DNA of 14,132 nucleotides from an uncultured bacterium (GTDB taxonomy: Bacteria; Pseudomonadota; Alphaproteobacteria; CAISDR01): NCBI GenBank assembly GCA_903884125.1, contig CAISDR010000408.1, forward strand, positions 1 through 14,132, read 5' to 3'. Of the stretch, positions 6,432-13,782 are shown piece after piece (position 1 is the first letter of the stretch; each line of letters starts with the position of its first letter). The translations under genes and the position numbers were made by a program. The notes below the pieces were generated by a model. It made no database searches. It saw only the letters and a program-made list of their open reading frames with translations, and was not told the origin of the DNA.

Positions 6432-6460
6432 GCTGGTGCTAATACAGCTCTGGCACCAGC
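6432..6460 (-). terminator. Hairpin directly after cysK
   Basis: GCTGGTGC (6432-6439) and GCACCAGC (6453-6460) form a perfect 8-bp stem with a 13-base loop, starting one base after the cysK stop codon. It separates the housekeeping array from mazEF. The bases after it on the minus strand (GACCAGAATTG) are not a U-tract, so it may be a weak or Rho-assisted end, or a 3' stabiliser. Confidence 0.5.
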
Positions 6461-7429
6461 CTATAGCCCCTCAAACAACGCGGTGGACAGATAACGTTCG
6501 GCAAAGCTGGGGATGATCGCCACGATCACCTTGCCGGCCATTTCCGGACGCACACCCACTTCAAGGGCGGCAGCGATTGCGGCACCCGATGAAATGCCGC
6601 CCGGAATGCCTTCCAGGCGGGCGGCGGCGCGGGCGGTTTCGAACGCGGTCTGATTGCCGATGGTGATGATTTCATCAATCAGCGAGCGGTCCAGAATACC
6701 AGGCACAAAGCCTGCACCGATGCCCTGAATTTTATGTGGTCCCGGCTGGCCACCGGATAAGACGGGACTGTCTTCGGGCTCAACCGCTATGGCCCTGAAT
6801 GATGGCTTGCGGGCTTTTAACACCTCGGCCACACCGGTGATCGTGCCACCGGTGCCGACGCCGGAAATCAGCACATCCACCGCACCCCTGGTGTCGTTCC
6901 AGATTTCTTCGGCGGTGGTGCGTTTGTGAATGGCGGGATTGGCGGGATTTTCAAACTGCTGGGGCATGATTGATCCGGGGATCTCTGCCAGCAGTTCATT
7001 GGCCCGTTCAATCGCCCCGCGCATGCCGCGCGCAGCTGGTGTCAGTTCCAGTTGCGCGCCCAGTAATGCCAGCATCTTGCGCCGTTCAATCGACATGGAT
7101 TCCGGCATGCACAGGATCAGGCGATAACCTTTGGCGGCTGCCACAAAAGCCAGTGCAATGCCTGTATTGCCTGATGTGGGTTCAATCAATGTCCCGCCGG
7201 GTTTCAATTGTCCGCTTTGTTCCAGCGCCTCGATCATGGCAACGCCGATGCGATCCTTGACACTGGAAATCGGATTGAAGAATTCCAGCTTGAGCAGAAT
7301 TTCAGCCTTGGCACCGGCATCAGCCGCGAGCCTGTTCAAGCGGACCAAGGGTGTATTGCCAATGGTCTCGGTGATCGAATTGTAAATCCGGCCGCGGCCA
7401 GGAATGCCGTTGGGGGTGGGGTCGGTCAT
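6461..7429 (-). CDS. cysK: Cysteine synthase A (O-acetylserine sulfhydrylase)
   Basis: Protein of 322 residues, standard for CysK. It makes L-cysteine from O-acetylserine and sulfide with PLP. Visible marks are IGNTPLVRL, the PLP lysine K58 in SSVKDRIG, the substrate loop PTSGNTGI, the phosphate loop GVGTGGT, KIQGIGAGF and GISSGA. Near the C-terminus it reads PSFAERYLST where relatives usually have PSFGERYLST; this glycine-to-alanine change is minor but unusual. The ATG at 7429 has AGGAG at good spacing. It follows the Rrf2 regulator by 28 bases and is the last gene of the minus-strand array. A CysM-type enzyme is less likely given the motif set. Confidence 0.95.
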   Translation of the reverse strand: MTDPTPNGIPGRGRIYNSITETIGNTPLVRLNRLAADAGAKAEILLKLEFFNPISSVKDRIGVAMIEALEQSGQLKPGGTLIEPTSGNTGIALAFVAAAKGYRLILCMPESMSIERRKMLALLGAQLELTPAARGMRGAIERANELLAEIPGSIMPQQFENPANPAIHKRTTAEEIWNDTRGAVDVLISGVGTGGTITGVAEVLKARKPSFRAIAVEPEDSPVLSGGQPGPHKIQGIGAGFVPGILDRSLIDEIITIGNQTAFETARAAARLEGIPGGISSGAAIAAALEVGVRPEMAGKVIVAIIPSFAERYLSTALFEGL

Positions 7430-7457
7430 TCAGGTCTCCTCTAATTCAAACTGCTAG

Positions 7458-7922
7458 CTAAATCGTGAAATCGGGTTTGGCGCGGGTTAAACCCGCAAGC
7501 CCTAATTGATCGGCATCCCGGCACAGATCTTCAAGGCTGATGGTATCCAGACGGCTCATCACCTCGTTTTGAATCCGCTCCAGGATCGGGGATGCCACCT
7601 GCGCGCCAAGCGCGGATACCAGTTTGGGCAGTCCGTCATCGGCGGTCTGTTCCTCTATCTCCATCTGCGCTACCAGGCGCATGATTTCGCCCGCCGTGAT
7701 ACGTCTTCGTTCGCGCGCCAGACGATAGCCGCCGCGCGGTCCGCGCACACCGCGCAGAATTCCGGCGCGCACCAGATGCTGCAACGCCTGCTCCAGATAG
7801 CGTTGGGGAATGCCCTGACGGTCAGCAACCTCTTTGGCCTGAACCGGATCAGGGCGCGCGTGATAGGCAATGTCCAGCACCGCTTCCAGGGCGTAAAGTG
7901 TTTTGCGCGTAATTCGCAGCAT
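7458..7922 (-). CDS. Rrf2 family transcriptional regulator beside cysK
   Basis: Protein of 154 residues from the ATG at 7922; a TTG one codon earlier is possible, but the GGAG-to-start spacing suits the ATG. The N-terminal winged helix-turn-helix (about 1-70) shows LRITRKTLYALEAVLDIA, VADRQGIPQRYLEQALQHLVRAGIL and the wing GVRGPRGGYRLAR, all typical of Rrf2. IscR and other iron-sulfur members have three clustered cysteines after the wing. This protein has one, C134, so it probably does not bind that cluster. In Bacillus the Rrf2 protein CymR binds CysK and represses cysteine genes; here the regulator lies directly before cysK, so a similar role is a sensible guess. It starts 17 bases after dut. 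Confidence 0.9.
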   Translation of the reverse strand: MLRITRKTLYALEAVLDIAYHARPDPVQAKEVADRQGIPQRYLEQALQHLVRAGILRGVRGPRGGYRLARERRRITAGEIMRLVAQMEIEEQTADDGLPKLVSALGAQVASPILERIQNEVMSRLDTISLEDLCRDADQLGLAGLTRAKPDFTI

Positions 7923-7939
7923 CAATCAGGCTCCGGGCA

Positions 7940-8401
7940 TTATTGGTTTTGCGTGACACCGCCTGTTGATCCAAACCCTTTGGTATCACGGGCGGTAGAT
8001 GACAGGTCGTCAACAACTTGAAACCGGGCGCGCTGCACAGGTGCGATGACCAACTGGGCAATGCGGTCGCCGCGTGCAAGGCACACAGACAATGCGCCGT
8101 GATTGATCAGGATCACACCGATTTCGCCACGATAGTCGGCATCGATCGTGCCCGGCGCATTCAGTACGGTGACCCCGTCACGCAGACTAAGGCCCGACCG
8201 TGGACGCACCTGCCCTTCAAAACCCTTTGGTATGGCAATTGCAATTCCGGTTGGCACCAGCGCACGCGCACCTGGCGCCAGTTCAACTGACCGTGCGGCC
8301 AGCAGATCCAGTCCCGCAGCATCTGCACTGGCATAGGCTGGCAGTGGCAGATCTTCGGCACCAGCCAATTGACGCAAGGCGATGGTGACGGGTGCTGTCA
8401 T
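7940..8401 (-). CDS. dut: dUTP diphosphatase
   Basis: Protein of 153 residues, the size of a trimeric dUTPase. It splits dUTP to dUMP and pyrophosphate, keeping uracil out of DNA and feeding thymidylate synthesis. All five motifs are visible: I SADAAGLDLLA (25-35), II RPRSGLSLRDG (66-76), III GTIDADYRGEIGV (84-96) with the catalytic D87, IV ARGDRIAQLVIAPV (109-122) and V STARDTKGFGSTGG (135-148). The ATG at 8401 overlaps the coaBC stop as ATGA, so translation is probably coupled. Pairing of coaBC and dut is common in bacteria. Confidence 0.97.
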   Translation of the reverse strand: MTAPVTIALRQLAGAEDLPLPAYASADAAGLDLLAARSVELAPGARALVPTGIAIAIPKGFEGQVRPRSGLSLRDGVTVLNAPGTIDADYRGEIGVILINHGALSVCLARGDRIAQLVIAPVQRARFQVVDDLSSTARDTKGFGSTGGVTQNQ

Positions 8402-9612
8402 GATCTTGTTGCCGCCGATAAAGTCTCGGCGATGCGCTGTGCCAGCCTTCTGGCCACATCGGTCTTGGACATGCGCGGCCAGTCTTCGACGCCATCGGCC
8501 GTGATCACGCTGACCGCATTTTCAGTCCCGCCCATGATGCCGGTATCTGCGGACACATCATTGGCGATGATCCAGTCACAGCCTTTGCGCTGGCGCTTTT
8601 CCATGCCGTGCCGACGCACATTTTCGGTTTCAGCTGCAAACCCGATGACCAGCCCCGGTCGGTGAGCCGATGGCTGGCTTATGGATTTCAGAATGTCCGG
8701 ATTTTCAATTAAGCTCAGTCGCGGTGGGCCTTCGCCGGTTTTTTTCACCTTGTTATCGGCTGGCTGTTCCACGCGCCAGTCGGCGACAGCAGCAGTCAGG
8801 ACCGCGATTTCAGCAGGCAGGGCTGTATCAACCGCCGCCTTCATCTGGGCAGCGGTCTCAACCCGGATCAGGCTTACATTCGCTGGCGGGTCAATATTGA
8901 CCGGGCCTGAAATCAGATGGACTTCGGCCCCCAGATCCGCCAGGGCCGCAGCGATTGCATAACCCTGTCGTCCGGATGACCGGTTGGCGATATAGCGCAC
9001 CGGATCAATCGGCTCGTGCGTTGGTCCGGCGGTCACAATCGCGCGCTTTCCGACAAGCGGGCCCTGGCTGCTATCAAGGATCCTGATGATCGCTGCCAGA
9101 ATTTCAACAGGCTCTGCCATTCGCCCCGGGCCGAATTCGCCACAGGCCATGTCCCCGTCATTGGGTCCGACAGTCAATATTCCATCGGCCAGAAGTTGCG
9201 CCAGATTGCGCTGCGTTGCCTTGTGCTGCCACATGCGGACATTCATGGCCGGTGCGATCAGCACGGGTTTGTCGGTAGCCAGCAAAGTGGTTGTGGCCAG
9301 ATCATTGGCCAGCCCGCCCGCCATGCGCGCCATCAGGTCGGCAGTGGCAGGGGCTACGACCAACAGGTCAGCATCGCGGGATAATTGGATATGCCCCATT
9401 TCAGCTTCATCATTCAGACTGAAAAGGTCTGCATAAACCTTGTCGCCGGTCAGGGCTGACAGGCTTAACGGGGTCACGAATTGCTGTCCCGCATGGGTCA
9501 GGATAGCGCGCACGGCCGCCCCGCGTTCCTTCAGGCGGCGGATCAGTTCCAGCACTTTGTAAGCGGCAATGCCACCGCCGACGATCAATAGAATACGCTT
9601 GCCCGAAAGCAT
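8398..9612 (-). CDS. coaBC: Bifunctional phosphopantothenoylcysteine synthetase/decarboxylase
   Basis: Makes 4'-phosphopantetheine from 4'-phosphopantothenate and cysteine in two steps of coenzyme A synthesis. I start it at the ATG at 9612 (404 residues, MLSGKRILLIVGGGIAAYK) because TGAGGACAAG sits just before it. An in-frame ATG at 9627 would add five residues but lacks a ribosome binding site. The FMN-dependent CoaC half has the catalytic histidine in EMGHIQLSRDAD, the PAMN motif and the active-site cysteine in MACGEFGPGRM. The CoaB half begins ITAGPTHEPIDPVR-like at GKRAIVTAGPTHEP and has RSSGRQG, AVADW, KVKK and ENPDIL. It lies between ubiB and dut. The cysteine it uses may link it to cysK downstream. 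Confidence 0.96.
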   Translation of the reverse strand: MLSGKRILLIVGGGIAAYKVLELIRRLKERGAAVRAILTHAGQQFVTPLSLSALTGDKVYADLFSLNDEAEMGHIQLSRDADLLVVAPATADLMARMAGGLANDLATTTLLATDKPVLIAPAMNVRMWQHKATQRNLAQLLADGILTVGPNDGDMACGEFGPGRMAEPVEILAAIIRILDSSQGPLVGKRAIVTAGPTHEPIDPVRYIANRSSGRQGYAIAAALADLGAEVHLISGPVNIDPPANVSLIRVETAAQMKAAVDTALPAEIAVLTAAVADWRVEQPADNKVKKTGEGPPRLSLIENPDILKSISQPSAHRPGLVIGFAAETENVRRHGMEKRQRKGCDWIIANDVSADTGIMGGTENAVSVITADGVEDWPRMSKTDVARRLAQRIAETLSAATRS

Positions 9613-9711
9613 CTTGTCCTCAGCCATGACAGTAATATTCTACACCGAGCCACCGGGTATCATTCTAATCTGCAAAGCATCCGTTGGAAATAAAATAATA
9701 TACAGTTTTAC

Positions 9712-11229
9712 CTATAGCCGGATCGCCATCACCCGGATAAAGGCCATGGTCGCCAGTATAAACGCGCCGGTTGCTAGCCAGAGGGGCAGATTAATAGTCT
9801 GGGGCGCACTATGGGGCTCTGAAACACAGATATCCGGCTTTATCTGACCTGCCTTGCGGACCAAAACCACCAGATTGTCCAGCGCCTTGCCCAGATCGCG
9901 GATAAAGGCCGCAGGCCCCAGATATTCGCGCATCCATTCTTCGATAATGGGACGGGCGGCATCAAAAATATTCATGCTTGGGTCCAGATTGCGCGCCACC
10001 CCTTCGACCACCACCATGGTTTTCTGTAACAACAGCAATTGCGGCTGGGTCTGCATCTGGAAACGGTCGGTCACTTCGAACAACTGGGTCAAAAGACGGC
10101 CCATGGAAATTTCCGCTGCCGGTCGGTCGAAAACCGGCTCACCCACCGCGCGCAGGGCCTGGGCAAAGGCATCCAGATCGCGGTCGGCACCCACATAGCC
10201 TGCATCCACATGAACCTTTGCAATCGCATGATAATCCCGATCCACAAATCCTTTCAGGATCAGGGCCAGAAACCGGCTGGTGTCAGGGCTAAGCCGCCCC
10301 ATGATGCCAAAATCCACTGCAACCAGTGCCCCGTCCTCGGCCACAAACAGGTTGCCGGGATGAAGATCGGCATGAAAAAAACCCCCCATCATGGCCTGAC
10401 GCAGGAATCCATGGACCAGTCTGCGGGCCAAAGCCGGGGCGTCGTGTTTTTCGCGCACGGCTTCCATATCGGACAGGGCAATGCCATTGACCCGCGTCAG
10501 GGTTAATACTTGGCGGGCCGTGCGCCGCCAGTCGACCTGGGGCACCCGAAACTCTGTGTCCCCTAGCAGTGCTTCGCCCAGTTCGCCGCAGGCCGCACCC
10601 TCCATTCTGAGGTCAAGTTCGAGGGCGATTGAAGCTGCCAGCGTTTCAACAACAGCGACCGGTCGCAGGCGGCGGCTTGAAGGCACCAGCCGCTCGACCC
10701 AACGGGCAATCAGACCCATATCCGCCAGATCGCGGGCAAGGGCTGCTTCAATACCGGGCCGCAGCACTTTGACTGCCACATCCTGACCATCAACGGTGGT
10801 CGCAAAATGCACCTGTGCAATGGAGGCAGCGGCCACCACCGGACCGAAATCTGCAAAAACCTCGGCCAATGGCTGATCAAGCGCCTGTTCAACCCGTGCA
10901 ATTGCAAGCGCCTGGTCAAAGGGTGGCAGTCTGTCCTGCAATCCGGTCAGTGCTTTGGCCATCACCGGGCCGATCAGATCGCCACGGGTGGCCAGAACCT
11001 GCCCCAGCTTGATGAAGGTCGGCCCCATTTCCTCAAGCCCCATGGCCAGCCGCTGGCCATAGGGCAGGGAAATCGCAGCCTTTGGTGTCAGCAGGCCGCC
11101 TGCCAGACGCGCCATGGCAAACCAGATCCCGATGCCGGGCAATCGGGCCAATGGCTCAAACAGGCCATAGCGCCGCGCCAGCAGCATTTTCCCGCCCAAC
11201 CGGGTCAGGGCTGAAACCGAAGATGCCAA
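9712..11229 (-). CDS. ubiB: UbiB, ABC1/ADCK family atypical kinase/ATPase for ubiquinone synthesis
   Basis: Protein of 505 residues. Family marks are the KxGQ motif KLGQ (74-77), the alanine-rich loop AAASIAQVH (133-141), the ATP lysine in VAVKVLRPG (K154), ELDLRMEGA, HADLHPGN (286-293) and VDFG (305-308). UbiB supports ubiquinone synthesis through ATPase activity at the membrane; its exact task is still debated. One clear hydrophobic segment near the C-terminus (about 480-500) would anchor it. The start is a TTG at 11229, two bases after the ubiE stop. An ATG at 11187 is in frame, but it would remove LTRLGGK, which aligns with the usual UbiB N-terminus. A gap of 84 bases precedes coaBC. Confidence 0.95.
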   Translation of the reverse strand: MASSVSALTRLGGKMLLARRYGLFEPLARLPGIGIWFAMARLAGGLLTPKAAISLPYGQRLAMGLEEMGPTFIKLGQVLATRGDLIGPVMAKALTGLQDRLPPFDQALAIARVEQALDQPLAEVFADFGPVVAAASIAQVHFATTVDGQDVAVKVLRPGIEAALARDLADMGLIARWVERLVPSSRRLRPVAVVETLAASIALELDLRMEGAACGELGEALLGDTEFRVPQVDWRRTARQVLTLTRVNGIALSDMEAVREKHDAPALARRLVHGFLRQAMMGGFFHADLHPGNLFVAEDGALVAVDFGIMGRLSPDTSRFLALILKGFVDRDYHAIAKVHVDAGYVGADRDLDAFAQALRAVGEPVFDRPAAEISMGRLLTQLFEVTDRFQMQTQPQLLLLQKTMVVVEGVARNLDPSMNIFDAARPIIEEWMREYLGPAAFIRDLGKALDNLVVLVRKAGQIKPDICVSEPHSAPQTINLPLWLATGAFILATMAFIRVMAIRL

Positions 11230-11231
11230 AA

Positions 11232-12023
11232 TCAGATCCGCCAGCCGCTGTGAATGGCGGCAATCCCGCCCGACAGGCGTGTGAATGAAACATTGGCAAA
11301 GCCTGCAGACCTGATCCGGGCCGCGAAATCTTCCGCGCGCGGGAAACGGCGGATGCTTTCCACCAGATATTGGTAAGCCGGACCATCACCGGCAATCCAG
11401 GCGCCAAGTCTCGGGATCGCATTCAGGGAATAGGCGTCATAAATGGCATCCAGACCGGGAATATTCACATCGGAAAATTCCAGACATAAAAACCGGCCGC
11501 CGGGTTTCAAGACTCTGCGCGCTTCTGCCAGTGCCATGTCCAGATGGGTCACATTGCGGATGCCAAAGGCTATGGTATAGGCGTCAAAACTTTTATCCGC
11601 AAAGCCCAGCGCTTCGGCATCGCCAACGGCCCATTGAATGCCATCGTGATGACCCCGTGCAATGCCCGCCCGGATCATCTGTTCGTTGATATCAACCAGC
11701 TGAATACGCGGCATGGGGCCGGATTTCACTTTTGATTTGGCAATGGCATGCGCCATGGCCAGACGCGAAATGTCGCCGGTACCGCCCGCCACGTCAATCA
11801 GCGCTTCGCCCGGGCGCAGGTTCAGGCGGGTGATAAAGATTTTCTTCCAGATGCGGTGAACCCCAAGGCTCATCACATCATTCATCAGGTCATAGCGACC
11901 AGCCACCCGTTCAAAGACATCGCGCACCAGCCCGGCCTTTTCGGGGGCGGGCACGTCACGAAAACCAAACGAAGCGGACCCCATATCTTTCAGGGGTGAA
12001 GGGTCAAGGTCTGGGTCAGTCAT
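11232..12023 (-). CDS. ubiE: UbiE, demethylubiquinone/demethylmenaquinone C-methyltransferase
   Basis: SAM-dependent C-methyltransferase of ubiquinone (and, where present, menaquinone) synthesis. From the ATG at 12023 it has 263 residues. A GTG at 12050 would add nine, but TAAGG lies at good spacing before the ATG and UbiE N-termini are short. Visible are VFERVAGRYDLMND (36-49), the SAM-binding DVAGGTGDISRLA (77-89), VDINEQMI, FGIRNVTH (153-160), LKPGGRFLCLEFS and YQYLVESIRRFP. Compared with E. coli it has a longer insert after motif I (AHAIAKSKVKSGPMP). UbiB follows after two bases, so the pair is surely one operon. Confidence 0.96.
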   Translation of the reverse strand: MTDPDLDPSPLKDMGSASFGFRDVPAPEKAGLVRDVFERVAGRYDLMNDVMSLGVHRIWKKIFITRLNLRPGEALIDVAGGTGDISRLAMAHAIAKSKVKSGPMPRIQLVDINEQMIRAGIARGHHDGIQWAVGDAEALGFADKSFDAYTIAFGIRNVTHLDMALAEARRVLKPGGRFLCLEFSDVNIPGLDAIYDAYSLNAIPRLGAWIAGDGPAYQYLVESIRRFPRAEDFAARIRSAGFANVSFTRLSGGIAAIHSGWRI

Positions 12024-12126
12024 GGTCCCGACCTTAGCCGAAGCGGTCACCCCAAGGCTAGGGTTTGGATGGTCACACCTTTTGGGGTGTCAGCTGGTCC
12101 AAAAAGCGTCTTTTGGTCATAACCTG

Positions 12127-12306
12127 CTATTCGTCGGTCTGAAGCAGATATAATAAATCCTCAACGCGGGTTTCGTTGAGTAGTTTCAGACGGGCTTCAA
12201 GTTCTACAGGATTGGTCGGATCATTATTGTTACACATACCGGGCTTTTCCATCCACTCGATGGGTGTAAGCACGCCTGCACTGCGTGATTTGCCGCGTGT
12301 GGTCAT
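12127..12306 (-). CDS. Small protein of 59 residues, unknown function
   Basis: This ORF starts with an ATG preceded by GCAGGAGCGTTA, an excellent ribosome binding site at 7-base spacing, and ends with TAG. I do not recognise the family. The protein begins MTTRGKSRSAGVLTPIEWMEK (basic, then an IEWME turn), has an Asn-rich centre, and ends with a likely amphipathic, acidic helix (about 35-59: VELEARLKLLNE, VEDLLYLLQTDE). There is no signal peptide or membrane segment, and it has one cysteine. It points the same way as ubiE, 103 bases upstream of it, so it may be the first gene of that array. The last helix looks like a coiled-coil or docking segment. It is short enough to be missed by many gene finders. 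Confidence 0.6.
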   Translation of the reverse strand: MTTRGKSRSAGVLTPIEWMEKPGMCNNNDPTNPVELEARLKLLNETRVEDLLYLLQTDE

Positions 12307-12542
12307 TAACGCTCCTGCGATAAAAGCGGTGCCGCAAACGGAGCGCTAGCCAACGCCCCCTGATTTGTCGGGCTGAATATACCACCGAACCGAACATGCA
12401 AATGTTCAATTTAGCCGAACCCGTAAAAATGGCACTCATTCACCGTTCCCCCTCGGCCTCTCCCCCTCGGCCTCTCGACGACAGCCATCCGGCAACCTAG
12501 ACTGGGCAATGCGCTCCCCCCATTGGAACCAAGTCGACCCCC
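12307..12542. promoter_or_regulatory. Divergent intergenic region upstream of mutM with an inverted repeat and a tandem repeat
   Basis: The region lies between the divergent small-protein and mutM genes and must hold both promoters, but I see no convincing -35/-10 pair. GAACAT (12392-12397), GCAA and ATGTTC (12402-12407) make a perfect palindrome, a candidate operator. Its GAAC and GTTC parts are 8 bases apart, not the 7-base direct GTTC repeat known for alphaproteobacterial LexA. CCCCCTCGGCCTCT occurs twice in tandem at 12448-12475. No long ORF on either strand looks real; the antisense ORF here is a shadow of mutM. Confidence 0.5.
12448..12475. repeat. Perfect tandem repeat, 2 x 14 bp
   Basis: The 14-base unit CCCCCTCGGCCTCT occurs at 12448-12461 and again at 12462-12475 with no differences, 67 bases before the mutM start. 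A recent slippage duplication is the simplest reading. Confidence 0.85.
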
Positions 12543-13397
12543 ATGCCCGAATTGCCAGAAGTTGAAACCGTAAGGCGCGGGCTGGAACCCGTTCTGGCGG
12601 GCAGGCGGCTGGCGCGGGTCGATGTGCGCCGCGCCGATCTGCGCATACCTTTTCCCGAACGCATGGCCGAGCGGCTGACAGGACGTGTGGTTACGCATCT
12701 CGACCGCCGGGCCAAGTACCTGCTGTGGCATCTGGATGATCATATGGTACTGGTCATTCACCTGGGCATGTCGGGACGCATGGTGATCGACAATCAGCTG
12801 GCGGGGCGGTTTCATCATCAGACGCCGGTTGCCACTGGCGTCCATGACCATGTGATTTTCTTCACCGATGACGGCACACGGATCGTATTTAACGACCATC
12901 GGCGGTTTGGGCTGATGACCATGATTTCGGGCAATGCCCTGAATGATGATCCGATGTTTTGCGATATCGGACCGGAACCACTGGGTGGCGACCTGACAGT
13001 GGACTATTTGACCAATGCTTTTGCCGCCCGGCGCGCGCCCATCAAATCAGCCCTGCTGGATCAGCATGTGATCGCTGGTCTGGGCAATATTTATGTCTGC
13101 GAAGCTTTGTTCGGCGCGCGCATTCTGCCGACACGCCCGGCGCTTGATCTGAGCCGCGCTGAAATCCGCCGCCTGATTGCAGAAATCCGGACTGTGCTGA
13201 CGGCAGCCATTGCTGCCGGTGGCTCGTCCTTGCGCGATTTCAAACAGGCATCAGGCGAACTGGGCTATTTCCAGCATGCTTTCAGGGTCTATGATAGGCA
13301 AGGTGAAGCTTGCCCCCGACCGCGATGTCGGGGCACCATTACCCGCCTTGTGCAATCCAACCGTTCAACTTTTCTGTGTTCAAAATGCCAGTCCTGA
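12543..13397 (+). CDS. mutM: Formamidopyrimidine-DNA glycosylase
   Basis: Protein of 284 residues (E. coli 269). It removes 8-oxoguanine and formamidopyrimidines and cuts the strand by beta,delta-elimination. The start is certain: the ATG at 12543 gives MPELPEVETVRRGL, and the second residue, proline, is the catalytic nucleophile, followed by E3. K58 (RRAKYLL), N182 (GLGNIYVCEALF) and R274 (NRSTFLC) match conserved DNA-binding or catalytic positions. The C-terminal zinc finger is C257, C262, C279 and C282, with a C-x4-C first pair. The ribosome binding site is weak. It is divergent from the ubiE array, and its end overlaps the next gene by 13 bases. Confidence 0.97.
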   Translation: MPELPEVETVRRGLEPVLAGRRLARVDVRRADLRIPFPERMAERLTGRVVTHLDRRAKYLLWHLDDHMVLVIHLGMSGRMVIDNQLAGRFHHQTPVATGVHDHVIFFTDDGTRIVFNDHRRFGLMTMISGNALNDDPMFCDIGPEPLGGDLTVDYLTNAFAARRAPIKSALLDQHVIAGLGNIYVCEALFGARILPTRPALDLSRAEIRRLIAEIRTVLTAAIAAGGSSLRDFKQASGELGYFQHAFRVYDRQGEACPRPRCRGTITRLVQSNRSTFLCSKCQS

Positions 13398-13765
13398 TCC
13401 GATTTTTTGCAGTCATAATTTTCAGTCTGACTGGATTTGCGGCCCATGCGGGTCCTGTCTTTCTGCGTAATCTGACTGATGTACCGCTTATGGCGGGATT
13501 GACGGAAAAGCCCGCACTAGGACTTGTCTTTGATACGTCAGAAGGCCGCGTGGTCGAAGCGGTCGCCGAAGGTTCAGTGAAAAGTGCAGGCATAAGGGAT
13601 TATTATGCCGAGACGTTGCCAGAACTTGGCTGGAGCGTGGATACAAGCGGGGCTGACTTAACCTTTCGCCGCGCGCGCGAGATACTGGTCCTGCATCTGG
13701 ACGATGGGCAGAAGGGATCAACCTATGTGCGCTTCACCCTTCGCCCCATTTCACAAAAACCGTAA
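13385..13765 (+). CDS. Small secreted or periplasmic protein, unknown function
   Basis: Protein of 126 residues from the ATG at 13385, inside the last 13 bases of mutM. A longer in-frame start at 13310 exists, but the extra 25 residues read as mutM shadow, while the 13385 start gives a clean signal peptide: MPVLIRFF, a hydrophobic core and AHA/GP near residue 22. The mature part has LGLVFDTSEGRVVEAVAEG (45-63), RDYYAETLPELGWSVD (71-86) and FRRAREILVLHL (94-105). The segment 'YAETLPELGW' suggests a small alpha/beta domain. I recall similar uncharacterised proteins between mutM and the enoyl-CoA hydratase in other Rhodospirillales, without being able to name the family. No ribosome binding site is seen, so translation may depend on mutM. 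Confidence 0.75.
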   Translation: MPVLIRFFAVIIFSLTGFAAHAGPVFLRNLTDVPLMAGLTEKPALGLVFDTSEGRVVEAVAEGSVKSAGIRDYYAETLPELGWSVDTSGADLTFRRAREILVLHLDDGQKGSTYVRFTLRPISQKP

Positions 13766-13782
13766 AGACGAAAGGCCTGGCC

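Noticed and set aside
12392..12420. LexA (SOS) box upstream of mutM
   Set aside because: No GTTC-N7-GTTC or GAAC-N7-GAAC spacing is present; only an inverted GAAC-N8-GTTC.
12411..12899. 162-codon minus-strand ORF
   Set aside because: It lies antisense to mutM, whose catalytic N-terminus is unmistakable; the antisense reading shows no domain.
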